A stretch of 64,000 nt of DNA from Pseudobythopirellula maris (lineage in GTDB: Bacteria; Planctomycetota; Planctomycetia; Pirellulales; Lacipirellulaceae), in the NCBI RefSeq assembly GCF_007859945.1, contig NZ_SJPQ01000001.1:1574389-1638388 (forward strand), written 5' to 3'. Positions 52,901 through 61,378 of this stretch are shown here, in pieces. The notes beneath the pieces were generated by a model. It saw only the letters and a program-made list of their open reading frames with translations. It searched no databases and was not told the origin of the DNA. Position 1 is the first letter of the stretch. Each line of letters starts with the position of its first letter. The position numbers were made by a program, and so were the translations under genes.

Positions 52901-53621
52901 CGGTGCGGTAGCGGCCGGTGTTGATGCACAAGAGCACGTCCTGCGCCTCGGCGTCCTCCTGGTTGACGTAGTGGGCGTCGCTCGTCGCGACGAGCGGCAG
53001 GCCCATCTTGTTCGCCAACTCGACCGTCAGCTCCTTGGCCGCGCGCTGGATCTCGACGCCGTTGTCCTGGATCTCCAGGAAGTAGCGGTCGCCAAACGTC
53101 TTGCTGAACCAGGCGGCGATCGGCTCGCCGGTCCTGAGCGCCTCGTCGGCCGTGGCGCCCGAGAGCAGCGTGCGGCTCAGCTCGCCCGACACGCAGCCCG
53201 AGAGGCAGACGATCCCCTCGTTGTGCGACTCGAGCAGCTCCTTGTCGATCCGCGGCTTGTGGTAGAAGCCCTCCAGGTAAGCGCGGCTCGCCATCTTGAT
53301 GAGGTTGCGGAAGCCTTGGCGGTTCTGGGCCAGCAGCGTGAGGTGGTAGCTCGCCTCCTTGCTGCTCGAGGCGCCCCCTTTGTCGAACCGGCTGCCGGGG
53401 GCGATGTACGCCTCGTACCCGACCACCGGGTTGATGCCGGCGTCTTTGCACGCTTGGTAGAACTCCAGGGCGCCGTAAAGGTTGCCGTGGTCCGTGAGCG
53501 CCAGCGCGTTCATCCCCAGGTCTTTGGCCCGCGCGACGAGCTTCTTGATCTTGCTCGCCCCGTCCAGCAGGCTGAAGTGGCTGTGGCAGTGGAGGTGGAC
53601 GAAGGGTTTCGGGGCGTCCAT
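49974..53621 (-). CDS. dnaE: DNA polymerase III alpha subunit (DnaE)
   Basis: A 1215-residue replicative polymerase alpha subunit. The N-terminal PHP domain starts 'FVHLHCHSHFSLLDGASK', the palm contains the catalytic Asp motif 'PDIDIDFCKERR' near 427 and 'RGSGVGSLVCYALRMS' precedes it. Fingers include 'GVMVYQEQVMRI' and 'YGFNKSHSTAYA'. A helix-hairpin-helix region ('NRSTVETLVKAGAFDSFGE') and a C-terminal OB fold ('VLLGGMIAAIKFSHTKN') follow. The start is placed at MDAPKPFVHLHC; the longer frame is leader. The length fits DnaE1, not the error-prone DnaE2. Confidence 0.96.
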   Translation of the reverse strand: MDAPKPFVHLHCHSHFSLLDGASKIKKLVARAKDLGMNALALTDHGNLYGALEFYQACKDAGINPVVGYEAYIAPGSRFDKGGASSSKEASYHLTLLAQNRQGFRNLIKMASRAYLEGFYHKPRIDKELLESHNEGIVCLSGCVSGELSRTLLSGATADEALRTGEPIAAWFSKTFGDRYFLEIQDNGVEIQRAAKELTVELANKMGLPLVATSDAHYVNQEDAEAQDVLLCINTGRYRTDTNRMKMEGDQFFLRSPEEMYAALPGMDEALSRSQLIADSVDLDLKLGERYFPKFITPTKDEPDIKESEAYLRELCLQGLKERYNSPRDHDRWKDNDPSSGELSDEVHARLDRELRVINKLGFPDYFLIVWDFVRYAVDNDIPCTARGSGVGSLVCYALRMSHVCPLRYDLLFERFLDESRLEAPDIDIDFCKERRGEVIQYVKDTYGEANVAQIGTFGTLAARAAIKDVGRTMSMPIFRVDQITAMIPDQLGISLDKALETSEELKKSYEGDPEIRELLDLARKIEGLARNVGTHAAAVVIAEKPVEEYVPLQRVKGKTEIITQWAMNDVEAAGLLKMDFLGLRNLTILAKSIDLIEQTTGERVDPYAFPLDDKPSYALLCRGETKGIFQLESGGIRDLLQRMKPDSFHDIIATAALYRPGPLEGGMVDQYIEVKHGRREAEYPHPVMEEILSETHGVMVYQEQVMRILNLLGGIPLSDAYKCIKAISKKKLPIIAKYFEEFLKGAQEKGLDKKKAEELFGMIEKFAGYGFNKSHSTAYALIAYMTAYLKAHYPVEFMAALLSGDIPGRNFKSKDALVEHLEDCARMGINVVPPAVNRSDADFAVVPYDASDSRDPEKTARHDKQIVFGLSAIKACGGGAADAIVAARKAGGPFRDIYDFCERVDPQVCNRSTVETLVKAGAFDSFGETRASLTAGVEKAIQAGAAALKDRKSGQKGLFEDDAAEDDAPAPLPQVPEFDEKEMLTMEKEVLGFYLTSHPLAEHEKTLRIYCSHTSKQCGALEHRTEVLLGGMIAAIKFSHTKNPKPGAPSKYAMWDLEDMDGIMRCILWPEQFAQCGQLVENEAILGVRGAIDRRPGAEEVNLIVNELMPIEELATRFTSGVVISVQEEGHGEERLKMLREIVGGYPGDKSMKLRLDLADGGRVQLDCSKKVELNPELRQRVEDLLGPGHFHLIGGAPRFERPQPRRGRDRARN

Positions 53622-53803
53622 GGGCAAGCGTCGTCCGTGAAATCGCAGCGGGAGGGCGGCGGGTGGTGTGGCGCGGCTGTCGTATGGGCGCCTCGGCGCC
53701 AGCCGTGTGGTAGCATGACTGATTCTAACGCCGCCGCGCGCGGTCGCCACCCAAAGATGGCCATCGCGGGCTGGGCCAACGGTTTCCCCGGGATTTTAGA
53801 GCG

Positions 53804-54862
53804 ATGCGCAGCCCACTCCCAACAACGATGCGAGTCGTGGCCTCGCTCGTGGCGGTCGAGTTGACCGTTTGCATTGGCGCGGTTGTGGCTGCGGCGCCCG
53901 ACGGCGAGATCGTCTGGCGGAGCTCCGCCGTGTTCCCCGAGCGGTTCGCCACGCTCGTGGCCGAACCCGACGTGCGATTGCACGTCAACCAGCCGGTCGA
54001 GGCCCAAGCCGACGACGTTGACGGGGACGACGCTGACGGGGACGACGACCGCCCCGTGCGGTTGCTCCTCTACGCCTTGCCCAACGGCAACACACTGGAG
54101 CAGACCCTCGGCTGCCAGCCGGCCGAAGGGCGCCACTGGCGTTACAACATCCAGCACATTGCGGCGCAGACGCGGATGCTCCGCGAGTTGCTGCCCGCGG
54201 AACGAATCGTGCTGCTGGGGGCCGAGGCCAAGGGGCTGAGCTGGCCCGCCTGGCGCCGCGATCACGAGGGCGCCAACGAACGCATCGCCGAGCTGCTGGC
54301 CGACTGGCGGGTGCGCTTTGCGGCGCCCGACGCGCGGGTCACGCTCGCCGCCCACTCGGGCGGCGGCAGCTTCTTGTGGGGCGTGTTGGAAGCGGGCGAG
54401 ATCCCCGAGTGGGTCGACCGCATCGTGTTCTTAGACGCCAACTATTCGTTCGACGCCGACAAGCACGCCGAGAAGTTCCGCCGCTGGATCGAAGGGGCCC
54501 CGCGACGCCAATTGGTGGCCGTCGCCTACGACGACCGAGAGATCACCCTCGACGGCAAGAAGGTCGTCGGCCCAACCGGCGGGACCTACCGAGCCACCGG
54601 GCGGATGCGAGACGCGTTCATGGAATACTGGCCGATGCGCGCCAGCGGCTTCGGTACGGTCGTCTACCAAGGCAATGGCTACGCCCTGCTCGTTCACCCC
54701 AACCCCGACAACAAGATCTTGCACACGGTGCTCGTGGGCGAGTTGAACGGACTGGTTCTTGCGCAGCTGCACGGCCAAGAAGTCAAAGGCTGGCGAGGGC
54801 TTGCGGCCCCTCACCGGGCCTACGCGAGATGGATTCAGCCCGAACCCTACCCCGCCGAGTGA
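53804..54862 (+). CDS. Exported alpha/beta-hydrolase-like protein
   Basis: A 352-residue protein with a signal-peptide-like start (VVASLVAVELTVCIGAVVAAA). The middle contains 'VTLAAHSGGGSFLWGVLEAG', a GxSxG-like nucleophile elbow in the form A-H-S-G-G, and 'DRIVFLDANYSFD', where an acid residue would lie. A short acidic Asp/Gly repeat (DDVDGDDADGDDD) sits near residue 70. The C-terminal His is not clear. It is probably a lipase/esterase-type hydrolase or an inactive relative. An alternative ATG lies 24 bases in. It converges on the FHA gene with a 7-bp gap. Confidence 0.6.
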   Translation: MRSPLPTTMRVVASLVAVELTVCIGAVVAAAPDGEIVWRSSAVFPERFATLVAEPDVRLHVNQPVEAQADDVDGDDADGDDDRPVRLLLYALPNGNTLEQTLGCQPAEGRHWRYNIQHIAAQTRMLRELLPAERIVLLGAEAKGLSWPAWRRDHEGANERIAELLADWRVRFAAPDARVTLAAHSGGGSFLWGVLEAGEIPEWVDRIVFLDANYSFDADKHAEKFRRWIEGAPRRQLVAVAYDDREITLDGKKVVGPTGGTYRATGRMRDAFMEYWPMRASGFGTVVYQGNGYALLVHPNPDNKILHTVLVGELNGLVLAQLHGQEVKGWRGLAAPHRAYARWIQPEPYPAE

Positions 54863-54869
54863 AGCCGAT

Positions 54870-55550
54870 TTACTCCTCGCCGGGGTCGCCGATCTTGCGG
54901 AGGTATTCCGCCAGGTGCGCCTGCTGGTCCAGGAGGTCTTGCCAGCGCTCGAAGCTGATCGACACCGCGTCGGCTTCGTCGTCGACCTTGGTCGACTGCA
55001 CCAACGAACGGCTGCGGAGGTGCAGGTATTCGAGCACCTCGGAGAACTGCGCCGCTTGGCCCGGCGTGAGCCCCATCGGTAGATCGGGCGGCGAGGGCAG
55101 GTGCAGCGTGCCGGAGATCACCTGCGAGTCGTCCCAGTCGATGTCCGACGCGCCCGACATCACGCTCTCGACCGATCCGGTGAGGTTGTCGTACGCCTTC
55201 TGGTCGGTTGAGAGCAGCCCCTCGCCGCGGAGCGCGTCGAGCCGATCGGCGATCTGCTCCCGCGTGCCGTAGATCAGCACCGAGCGGCCGACCGAGATCA
55301 GGTCGCCGTAGCGCAAGATCCGCAGCTGCGTCACCTCGCCGTTCACGCGGGTGCCGTTGGTGCTCTCCAGGTCGGTGAGCACGACCTTGCCCTGATCCTC
55401 TTGGATCTTGATGTGGAAGCGGCTGATCCGCTCGTCGTTGAGCTGGACGCCGTTGCCCTCCTCGCGGCCGATGGTGATCGGCGTCTCGATCGAATCGTAT
55501 TCGATGCCCCGATCGGCGCCGTCGATCACTCGGAGGGTGATATGGGCCAT
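54870..55550 (-). CDS. FHA domain protein
   Basis: A 226-residue cytoplasmic protein with an N-terminal forkhead-associated domain (about 20-95) that binds phosphothreonine. Diagnostic residues are 'TIGREEGNGVQL', 'ERISRFHIKI' (conserved Ser-Arg-x-His) and 'TDLESTNGTRVNG' (conserved Asn-Gly). The C-terminal half is helical and without a known domain. It presumably reads the output of a Ser/Thr kinase encoded elsewhere. Confidence 0.9.
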   Translation of the reverse strand: MAHITLRVIDGADRGIEYDSIETPITIGREEGNGVQLNDERISRFHIKIQEDQGKVVLTDLESTNGTRVNGEVTQLRILRYGDLISVGRSVLIYGTREQIADRLDALRGEGLLSTDQKAYDNLTGSVESVMSGASDIDWDDSQVISGTLHLPSPPDLPMGLTPGQAAQFSEVLEYLHLRSRSLVQSTKVDDEADAVSISFERWQDLLDQQAHLAEYLRKIGDPGEE

Positions 55551-55922
55551 GCGGAGCGCGGAGGGGAATAGGGGAGGGAGGGCGTGTCGAGAGGGCGAGT
55601 GCGGCGGCGGCGGGTCCTAGGGAAGAGCCGCAACCGACCAGCGGTCGCCGCTCAACCACCCTCCGAAACCGCGATTGCGTGCAAGCCCGTGCACACAAAA
55701 CCGACCGATTCCGACAGTATCGACTTATAACACGCCTCTTTCACGCAAACAAGCGAATCGCCCCCCCTTTGCTCGTTGCCGCGTGCAGGGGGGGCCGCCT
55801 CCAGCGGTCGGGCGTCGCCGCCGCCGCAGATTAGTGCGAATCGCACGGATGCGTAGCGTGTGTGGCGGTGTGATTCGGCGTCGATCAGGCGAAAACAACG
55901 CTACGGCTATCGTTCGTGCGTT
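55551..55922. other. Intergenic region upstream of the FHA gene
   Basis: 372 bp between purH and the FHA gene, both on the minus strand. No gene, repeat or terminator was recognised, apart from an AACG/CGTT pair near the purH stop. The FHA promoter must lie here. Confidence 0.35.
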
Positions 55923-57557
55923 CTAGTGCCTGAAGTGACGGCGGCCGGTGAACACCATCGGCACTCCGAGCTCGTTGCAGGCGGCGATCACCGACTCGTC
56001 GCCCCGCGATCCGCCTGGCTGGATGATCGCCGTGACGCCAGCGGCGTGGGCGGTCCGCACCCCGTCGTCGAACGGGAAAAAAGCGTCGGAAGCGAGCACC
56101 GACCCCGTCGATCGGTCTCCCGCTTTGCGGATGGCGATCTCGACCGAGTCGACACGGCTCATCTGGCCGGCGCCCACGCCGACCAGCGCCCCATTGCTCG
56201 ATAGCACGATGGCGTTCGATTTGACGTGCCGGCAGGCGGCCCAGGCGAATCGCAATTCGGCCAGCTGCTCGTCGGTAGGCTTCGTGTCGGTCACCACCCG
56301 CCACTCGGCCTCGGGATCGGGCTGGTCGTCGGCTTGTTGCACGAGGCAGCCGCCGTCGATGGTGCGGACCAGTGGCGCGCCGTCGCCCGGCTCGACGGCG
56401 CCGACCTGGAGCAGCCGCACGTTGGCCTTCCACTTCGGCTTGGTGGTGAGGATCTCGAGCGCCTCGGCCGAGTAGCCCGGGGCGACGATCGCCTCGACAA
56501 ACTTGCCCGGCTCGGCCAGGCACTCGGCCGCCGCGGCGTCGACCTCGGCGTTGAAGCCCAGGATGCTGCCGAACGCGCTCACCGGGTCGCCGGCCCAGGC
56601 GCGCTCGGTCGCCTCGCCGACGGTCGTCGCCGTGGCGGCGCCGCACGGGTTGTTGTGCTTCAGCACCGCCACGCCCGGCGCCGGCAGCGAGCGGGCGCAG
56701 GCGAGCGCCGCGTCGAGGTCCAGCAGGTTGTTGTAAGAGAGTTCTTTGCCGTTGAGGATCTCGGCGTTCACCAGCGCGTGCGGGCCGGCCTGGGGGTCGA
56801 CGTACAGGGAGGCCGCCTGGTGGGGGTTCTCGCCGTAGCGCAGCGTCGCCTTGCGACGCATGTCCGACGTCAGCCGCGGCGGGAACACTGCGTCGGCGTC
56901 GGCCCCCTCGCCACCCTCGAGCCCGGCAAAATAAGCCGCGATCGCCGTGTCGTAAGCCGCTGTTTGGGCGAACGCCTCGCCGGCGAGCCGGCGCCGCAAC
57001 TCGGGGGTCGTGGCGCCGGACGACTCGATCTGCTGCAGGATCTCGTCGTATTGGCTCGCCTTGCCGGCGACCGTGACGAACGCGTGGTTCTTGGCCGACG
57101 AGCGGACCATCGACGGCCCGCCGATGTCGATCTGCTCGATCGCCTCGGCCACGGTGACCCCTTCGCGGGCGATCGTCTCCTCGAACGGGTAGAGGTTCAC
57201 CACGACGAGCTCGAACGGCACGATGCCGTGCTCCTCGGCCGAAGCCATGTCGCCCGCTTGGTCGCGTCGGCCCAGCAGGCCGCCGTGCACGCGCGGGTGG
57301 AGCGTTTTGACGCGGCCGTCCATCATCTCGGGGTAGCCGGTGTAATCGGCCACGTCGCGAACCGCGACGCCGGCCTGCTCCAGGCAACGCCGGGTGCCGC
57401 CGGTGCTGAAGAGCTCGACACCTAGTTCGGCGAGCCGCTTGCCGAACGCCTCGAGGCCGGTCTTGTCGCTCACCGAGAGCAAGGCCCGCTCGATCTTGGG
57501 GCTCGCGCCCGAGTCGATCAGGCGTTGGATCGGGGCTTCAGTGTCAGCAGCGGCCAT
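55923..57557 (-). CDS. purH: Bifunctional AICAR formyltransferase / IMP cyclohydrolase
   Basis: A 544-residue PurH catalysing the last two steps of IMP synthesis. The N-terminal IMP cyclohydrolase part contains 'ALLSVSDKTGLEAFGKRLAE' and 'MDGRVKTLHPRVHGGLLGRR' (core GRVKTLHPRVHGG). The AICAR transformylase part has 'LRYGENPHQAA' and 'LKHNNPCGAATA', with 'PGGSRGDESVIAACNELGV' near the end. The start is at MAAADTEAPIQRL, with AAGGA ahead; an upstream frame extension is leader. Confidence 0.97.
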   Translation of the reverse strand: MAAADTEAPIQRLIDSGASPKIERALLSVSDKTGLEAFGKRLAELGVELFSTGGTRRCLEQAGVAVRDVADYTGYPEMMDGRVKTLHPRVHGGLLGRRDQAGDMASAEEHGIVPFELVVVNLYPFEETIAREGVTVAEAIEQIDIGGPSMVRSSAKNHAFVTVAGKASQYDEILQQIESSGATTPELRRRLAGEAFAQTAAYDTAIAAYFAGLEGGEGADADAVFPPRLTSDMRRKATLRYGENPHQAASLYVDPQAGPHALVNAEILNGKELSYNNLLDLDAALACARSLPAPGVAVLKHNNPCGAATATTVGEATERAWAGDPVSAFGSILGFNAEVDAAAAECLAEPGKFVEAIVAPGYSAEALEILTTKPKWKANVRLLQVGAVEPGDGAPLVRTIDGGCLVQQADDQPDPEAEWRVVTDTKPTDEQLAELRFAWAACRHVKSNAIVLSSNGALVGVGAGQMSRVDSVEIAIRKAGDRSTGSVLASDAFFPFDDGVRTAHAAGVTAIIQPGGSRGDESVIAACNELGVPMVFTGRRHFRH

Positions 57558-58313
57558 GGTGGCGAGTCCTTCCGAGAGAGAGATTCGGGGGGCGGGGAGG
57601 GCCGGGTCGGAGCGGCAGGCGGCTCGACGACCCAGGCCAATCGCGAACGATAGCACCTTCGCGAGCCGCTCACAACGAGCCAAGGGGGGAGGGAATGCCC
57701 CCCCGGGTTGGTAAGTCTTACAAAACACGGGGCCCGCCCGAACGGTCCCGAACCGGCCGCGCGGGGCGCCCGTAATCAGGCATGTCGCCCGCCGGTCCCT
57801 CACGGGACGGGTCCTTTACGGGACAGGGGGGGACAGAACTTCTGATCAATGTTGCCGGGCGACTGGAACGCCCGGCTTGTCTGGCAAGACGCCGTTTCCA
57901 TTGCACCAGGAAACGCGAGGCGCGGCCCCTAGCGGGTTGTGTGGGTTGTGACGACGCGAGCATCGCAGACTCGTCGCAACCGTCCCCAGCGATCGAATCG
58001 AGACGCCCCGTTGGGGGCGTCGCTCCGGCTGTGCGGGTGTTACGCCCGCCGCGACGGCGGGCCGGGCAAGAATCGTCAAAACGATTTTTGACCACCCGTG
58101 ATTCGTGACCTATATTCGACTGGCAGAGAGGTCGGCACGTCGCCCTCTCACCACGGATTCGGACAGGCGGCCCGAGCCCCCCCACCGGGAGGCGCCGGGC
58201 CGTGTCAGCTGGGACGCGACCCGAACCTTGGCCCTTGTTGCGCAGGAACCCTCCCCGGTCCTGAAATTTTCGCGCAACGAGCCACGCGCCTAGCTGAGAC
58301 GGAACGAACCATT
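57558..58313. promoter_or_regulatory. purH-ctp divergent region with stacked hairpins
   Basis: A 756-bp divergent spacer. Visible structures are GACGCCCC-GTTG-GGGGCGTC (58002-58021), CCCGCCG-CGA-CGGCGGG (58045-58061) and AATCGT-CAAA-ACGATT followed by TTT (58071-58089). These hairpins are arranged in tandem upstream of the protease start. They might be a leader, a terminator or a repeat cluster. No protein gene is supported. Confidence 0.45.
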
Positions 58314-60128
58314 ATGCCAATCCGGCTGCCCCGCTGCTTGCTCGACGCCACGCTGCTGTTCACCGTGCTCGCCGTCCCGGCGGCTGCGCAACAGGGCGTG
58401 CTCTCGTCGCCCTACGAATCGTCTCCTTACAAGGCGACTAGCGCCCGTGGGGCGACCGGCGACATCGTCGAGATCCCCGCCGCGGCCCTGCCGCAGGAGG
58501 CGCTCCGCCGGCTCGACGAGGGCCGGTCGTTCGAGTCGCAACGCCGCTGGTCCGACGCCGCCGCCCTTTATGAGGAGGCGCTGCGTGAGTTCCCCGGCGA
58601 CCGCCGCCTGCAGGAACGCTACAGCGTTTCGCGGCTGCACCTGAGCCTCGACCAACGGTACCACGACGGCAGCTTCGTCCACGCGGTCCGCGAGCTCTCG
58701 GCCCCCGATTCGTACGACCTGTACGGCGAGCTGCTGGCCAAGATCGAGTCGCACTACGTCATCGACCCGCCGTGGGGCGAGATCGCCCGCCTCGGCGCCT
58801 CGGCCGTGCAAATCGCGATCGAAGACGACCGTTTCCAACAGACCAACGGCGTGCGAGCGTCGGCCGAGTCGCTCCGCGCTCTCAGCCGAGAGATCGGCTC
58901 GCTCTACAGCAATTGGCCCCCGATCCGCTCGCGGCAAGAGCTCAGCCGGTTCACCAACGAGGTCGGTCGGCTGGCCGAGCAGCGGGTTGGCGTCGGCCGG
59001 GCGGCCTGTGTGCTGGAGTTCACCGCCGCGGCCGCCAACGGCCTGGACGGCTACTCGTCGTTCCTCACCCCCGACCAATTGCGTGACGTTTACTCGCAGA
59101 TCGAGGGCAACTTTGTCGGCCTGGGCGTGGAGCTCAAGGCGGACAACGGCGCCCTGCTGATCGTGCGTGTCATCCCCGGCAGCCCGGCCGAGAAGGCGGG
59201 CATCGTCGCCAACGAGCGGATCGTGGCGGTCGACGGCAAAGCGACCCGCGACTACACCACCGACGAGGCGGCCGGCATGCTCACCGGCGAAGAAGGCTCG
59301 CAGGTGCTGGTGACGATCGAATCGCCCCACGCCGGAGCGAACCAGCCCCACCTGGTGGCCAAGCCCGCCGCCGGCGCCGCCCCGCGTGCTCGCAGCCAGC
59401 AATCGAGCGGCCAGCGGGTCGTGACGGTCCGCCGCGAGCATGTCGACGTGCCGAGCCTCGAGCAGTCGCGGATCATCGACCCCGACTACGGCGTGGCGTA
59501 CGTGCGGATCCCGGTGTTCCAGAAGTCGACCAGCCGCGACCTCGAGACCGCCCTGTGGGACCTGCACCGCCAAGGGATGCGGAGCCTGGTGATCGACTTG
59601 CGGGGCAACCCCGGGGGCCTGCTCACCTCGAGCGTCGAGCTGGCCGACAAGTTTGTCGCCCAGGGCGCCATTGTCTCGACCCGCGGACGCAGCGAGGGAG
59701 AGGACTTCGACTACCGAGCCCACCGGGCCGGCACCTGGCGGGTGCCGCTGGTGGTGCTGATCGACGGCGACAGCGCGTCGGCGAGCGAGATCTTCGCCGC
59801 CGCGATCCGCGACAACCGCCGCGGCACGCTGGTCGGAGCCCGCTCGTTCGGCAAGGGCAGCGTGCAAGGAATCTTCCCCATGTCTCGCGCCGGCGCCGGC
59901 GTGAGACTGACGACAGCCAAGTTTTACTCGCCCAGCGGCCAGCCGATCAGCAAGGTCGGAGTTAGCCCCGATATCGTCGTGCGACATGCTACGAGCTCGG
60001 CCGATGGGCGTCAGACAACGGGATACCGAGGGGCCCCCGAGAGCGGGGCCGCTGGCAGCGGCGCCTCGGGCGACGAGGCCCTCGACAAGGCGATCGAGAC
60101 CGCCCGCCGCCAGGTGGCGATGCGGTAG
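58314..60128 (+). CDS. S41 C-terminal processing protease with TPR-like N-terminus
   Basis: A 604-residue exported Tsp/Ctp-type protease. A signal peptide (LLFTVLAVPAAAQQ) precedes a TPR-like repeat (about 65-105: 'RRWSDAAALYEEALREFPGD'). A PDZ domain follows ('FVGLGVELKADNGALLIVRVIPGSPAEKAGI'; core GLGVELKADNG). The peptidase carries the Ser/Lys dyad: Ser489 in D-S-A-S-A-S-E and Lys514 in SFGKGSVQ, 25 residues apart as in E. coli Tsp. It cleaves envelope proteins at their C-termini. The TPR-like addition suggests a partner-binding role. Confidence 0.93.
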   Translation: MPIRLPRCLLDATLLFTVLAVPAAAQQGVLSSPYESSPYKATSARGATGDIVEIPAAALPQEALRRLDEGRSFESQRRWSDAAALYEEALREFPGDRRLQERYSVSRLHLSLDQRYHDGSFVHAVRELSAPDSYDLYGELLAKIESHYVIDPPWGEIARLGASAVQIAIEDDRFQQTNGVRASAESLRALSREIGSLYSNWPPIRSRQELSRFTNEVGRLAEQRVGVGRAACVLEFTAAAANGLDGYSSFLTPDQLRDVYSQIEGNFVGLGVELKADNGALLIVRVIPGSPAEKAGIVANERIVAVDGKATRDYTTDEAAGMLTGEEGSQVLVTIESPHAGANQPHLVAKPAAGAAPRARSQQSSGQRVVTVRREHVDVPSLEQSRIIDPDYGVAYVRIPVFQKSTSRDLETALWDLHRQGMRSLVIDLRGNPGGLLTSSVELADKFVAQGAIVSTRGRSEGEDFDYRAHRAGTWRVPLVVLIDGDSASASEIFAAAIRDNRRGTLVGARSFGKGSVQGIFPMSRAGAGVRLTTAKFYSPSGQPISKVGVSPDIVVRHATSSADGRQTTGYRGAPESGAAGSGASGDEALDKAIETARRQVAMR

Positions 60129-60220
60129 GCGGGCGAGCGTTATAGCTACTGGCAGAAAAGCCTTCGGATTGGTCGCCTACTCTGGCTTCGACGCAAACCG
60201 TTCTGCCGCAATATTTTGTG

Positions 60221-60250
60221 GTTCACGTGAACATGTCGGCTGAATAGAAT
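60221..60250 (+). promoter_or_regulatory. Operator-like palindrome and -10 element before the TA-like pair
   Basis: GTTCACGTGAAC (60221-60232) is a perfect 12-bp palindrome. TAGAAT at 60245-60250 is a plausible -10 element; a -35 at 17-bp spacing would fall on the palindrome. This is the layout expected for a toxin-antitoxin autorepression site. The first gene starts 60 bp later. Confidence 0.5.
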
Positions 60251-60309
60251 GGCACCGTGGAATAGGGTTCTTTTGTCGACCACCTCCCACTACGAAGCCC
60301 CTCTCCGCC

Positions 60310-60744
60310 ATGGCCACCGTCTACGACATCAGTAAGTACATCCTGCGTAAGTTGGGTCCGACTACGCACATGAAGCTCCAGAAGCTGGTGTACTATGCGC
60401 AGGCTTGGTCGCTCGTGTGGGACGAGAGACCGCTGTACAAGAGCCAAATCGAGGCGTGGGCAAATGGCCCGGTTGTGCCCGGCCTCTACCGGGAGCTCAG
60501 GGGGAGCTTTCGAGTGACCCCTAATGACCTTGATCTCGGCGACCACCGGAATCTTACGGATGAGGAACGCGAGACGATTGACGCCGTCCTTAACCATTAT
60601 GGCGACAAGCCCTCTCAGTGGCTAAGCGACCTTACCCATATGGAAGAGCCTTGGCGGAATGCGCGCATCGGGGTTGCGCCGGGGGAACGCAGCAAGAACG
60701 AGATTACCCGAGCAGCTATGGCCGAGTACTACGGCAGCCTGTGA
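60310..60744 (+). CDS. SocA/Panacea (DUF4065) domain protein, antitoxin candidate
   Basis: A 144-residue protein made of the Panacea (DUF4065/SocA) domain: 'MKLQKLVYYAQAWSLVWDE' and 'QIEAWANGPVVPGLYREL' are the family signature. Panacea proteins neutralise many unrelated toxins by pairing with the adjacent gene, and SocA in Caulobacter is an adaptor for degradation of the SocB toxin. The base composition is lower in GC than the surroundings. Its stop is followed after three bases by the start of the partner gene, indicating translational coupling. Confidence 0.8.
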   Translation: MATVYDISKYILRKLGPTTHMKLQKLVYYAQAWSLVWDERPLYKSQIEAWANGPVVPGLYRELRGSFRVTPNDLDLGDHRNLTDEERETIDAVLNHYGDKPSQWLSDLTHMEEPWRNARIGVAPGERSKNEITRAAMAEYYGSL

Positions 60745-60747
60745 CCG

Positions 60748-61197
60748 ATGGGACGCAAGAACGCCAACAAGAAGCCCAAGCAAGGTGGGCAACCGGCGCC
60801 TCGCAAAGTCGTCCGCCAGCGAGAAGACCCGACAAGTAGCAACCACGAAACGCCCGTTTGGCTCTTCGGGAATTTCGACAATGATTCCCAGTGGGGTCTT
60901 TCAAGTATCAGCCCCGATGTCGCCTCGGAGGTCCTCAGCAAGCTGAAGAATTACGAGAGTATGACTTGGGGGGCTATCGAGCGGGACAAGAAACGCAACC
61001 ACTCGGTCGGTGTCGAACAGTTCTGTACAGCGGCCCGGAAGCGATTCCTTGAGTTGAATCTGGACGTCGACGAGCTGTTCCGCTTTCGGTTCGATGGCGT
61101 TTCCAGACTTTGGGGAATACGCGATCGGCATCAATTCAAGGCTGTCTGGTGGGACCCCAACCACGAGGTGGCGCCGTCAAAGAAAAAGCACACTTAG
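60748..61197 (+). CDS. Uncharacterised partner of the Panacea protein, toxin candidate
   Basis: A 149-residue protein that I cannot assign to a named family. The first 30 residues are a basic Lys/Gln/Pro tail. The main part contains 'SKLKNYESMTWGAIERDKKR', 'FCTAARKRFLELNLDVDELF' and a C-terminal block 'FRFDGVSRLWGIRDRHQFK' with 'VWWDPNHEVAPSKKKHT'. Conserved-looking Trp, Arg and His residues could form an active site. Position and spacing make it the likely toxin neutralised by the Panacea domain upstream; this is inference from gene order. Confidence 0.55.
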   Translation: MGRKNANKKPKQGGQPAPRKVVRQREDPTSSNHETPVWLFGNFDNDSQWGLSSISPDVASEVLSKLKNYESMTWGAIERDKKRNHSVGVEQFCTAARKRFLELNLDVDELFRFRFDGVSRLWGIRDRHQFKAVWWDPNHEVAPSKKKHT

Positions 61198-61378
61198 CGG
61201 TGTCTGCCACCCAGGCGGGCGCAGCGGCCCAATTACCGGCCCCGCCCTTCGAGCCGTCAGTTGACGGGCCGATCGGCCATGGGCGATACTTAACCGCCTA
61301 GCCGCCCGGGCTGTTTTCTCTGTGCCCTGAACGTTTCTGCGGCTCGCCTGATCCTCTATTCCACTTTTAGCGCCCCCT

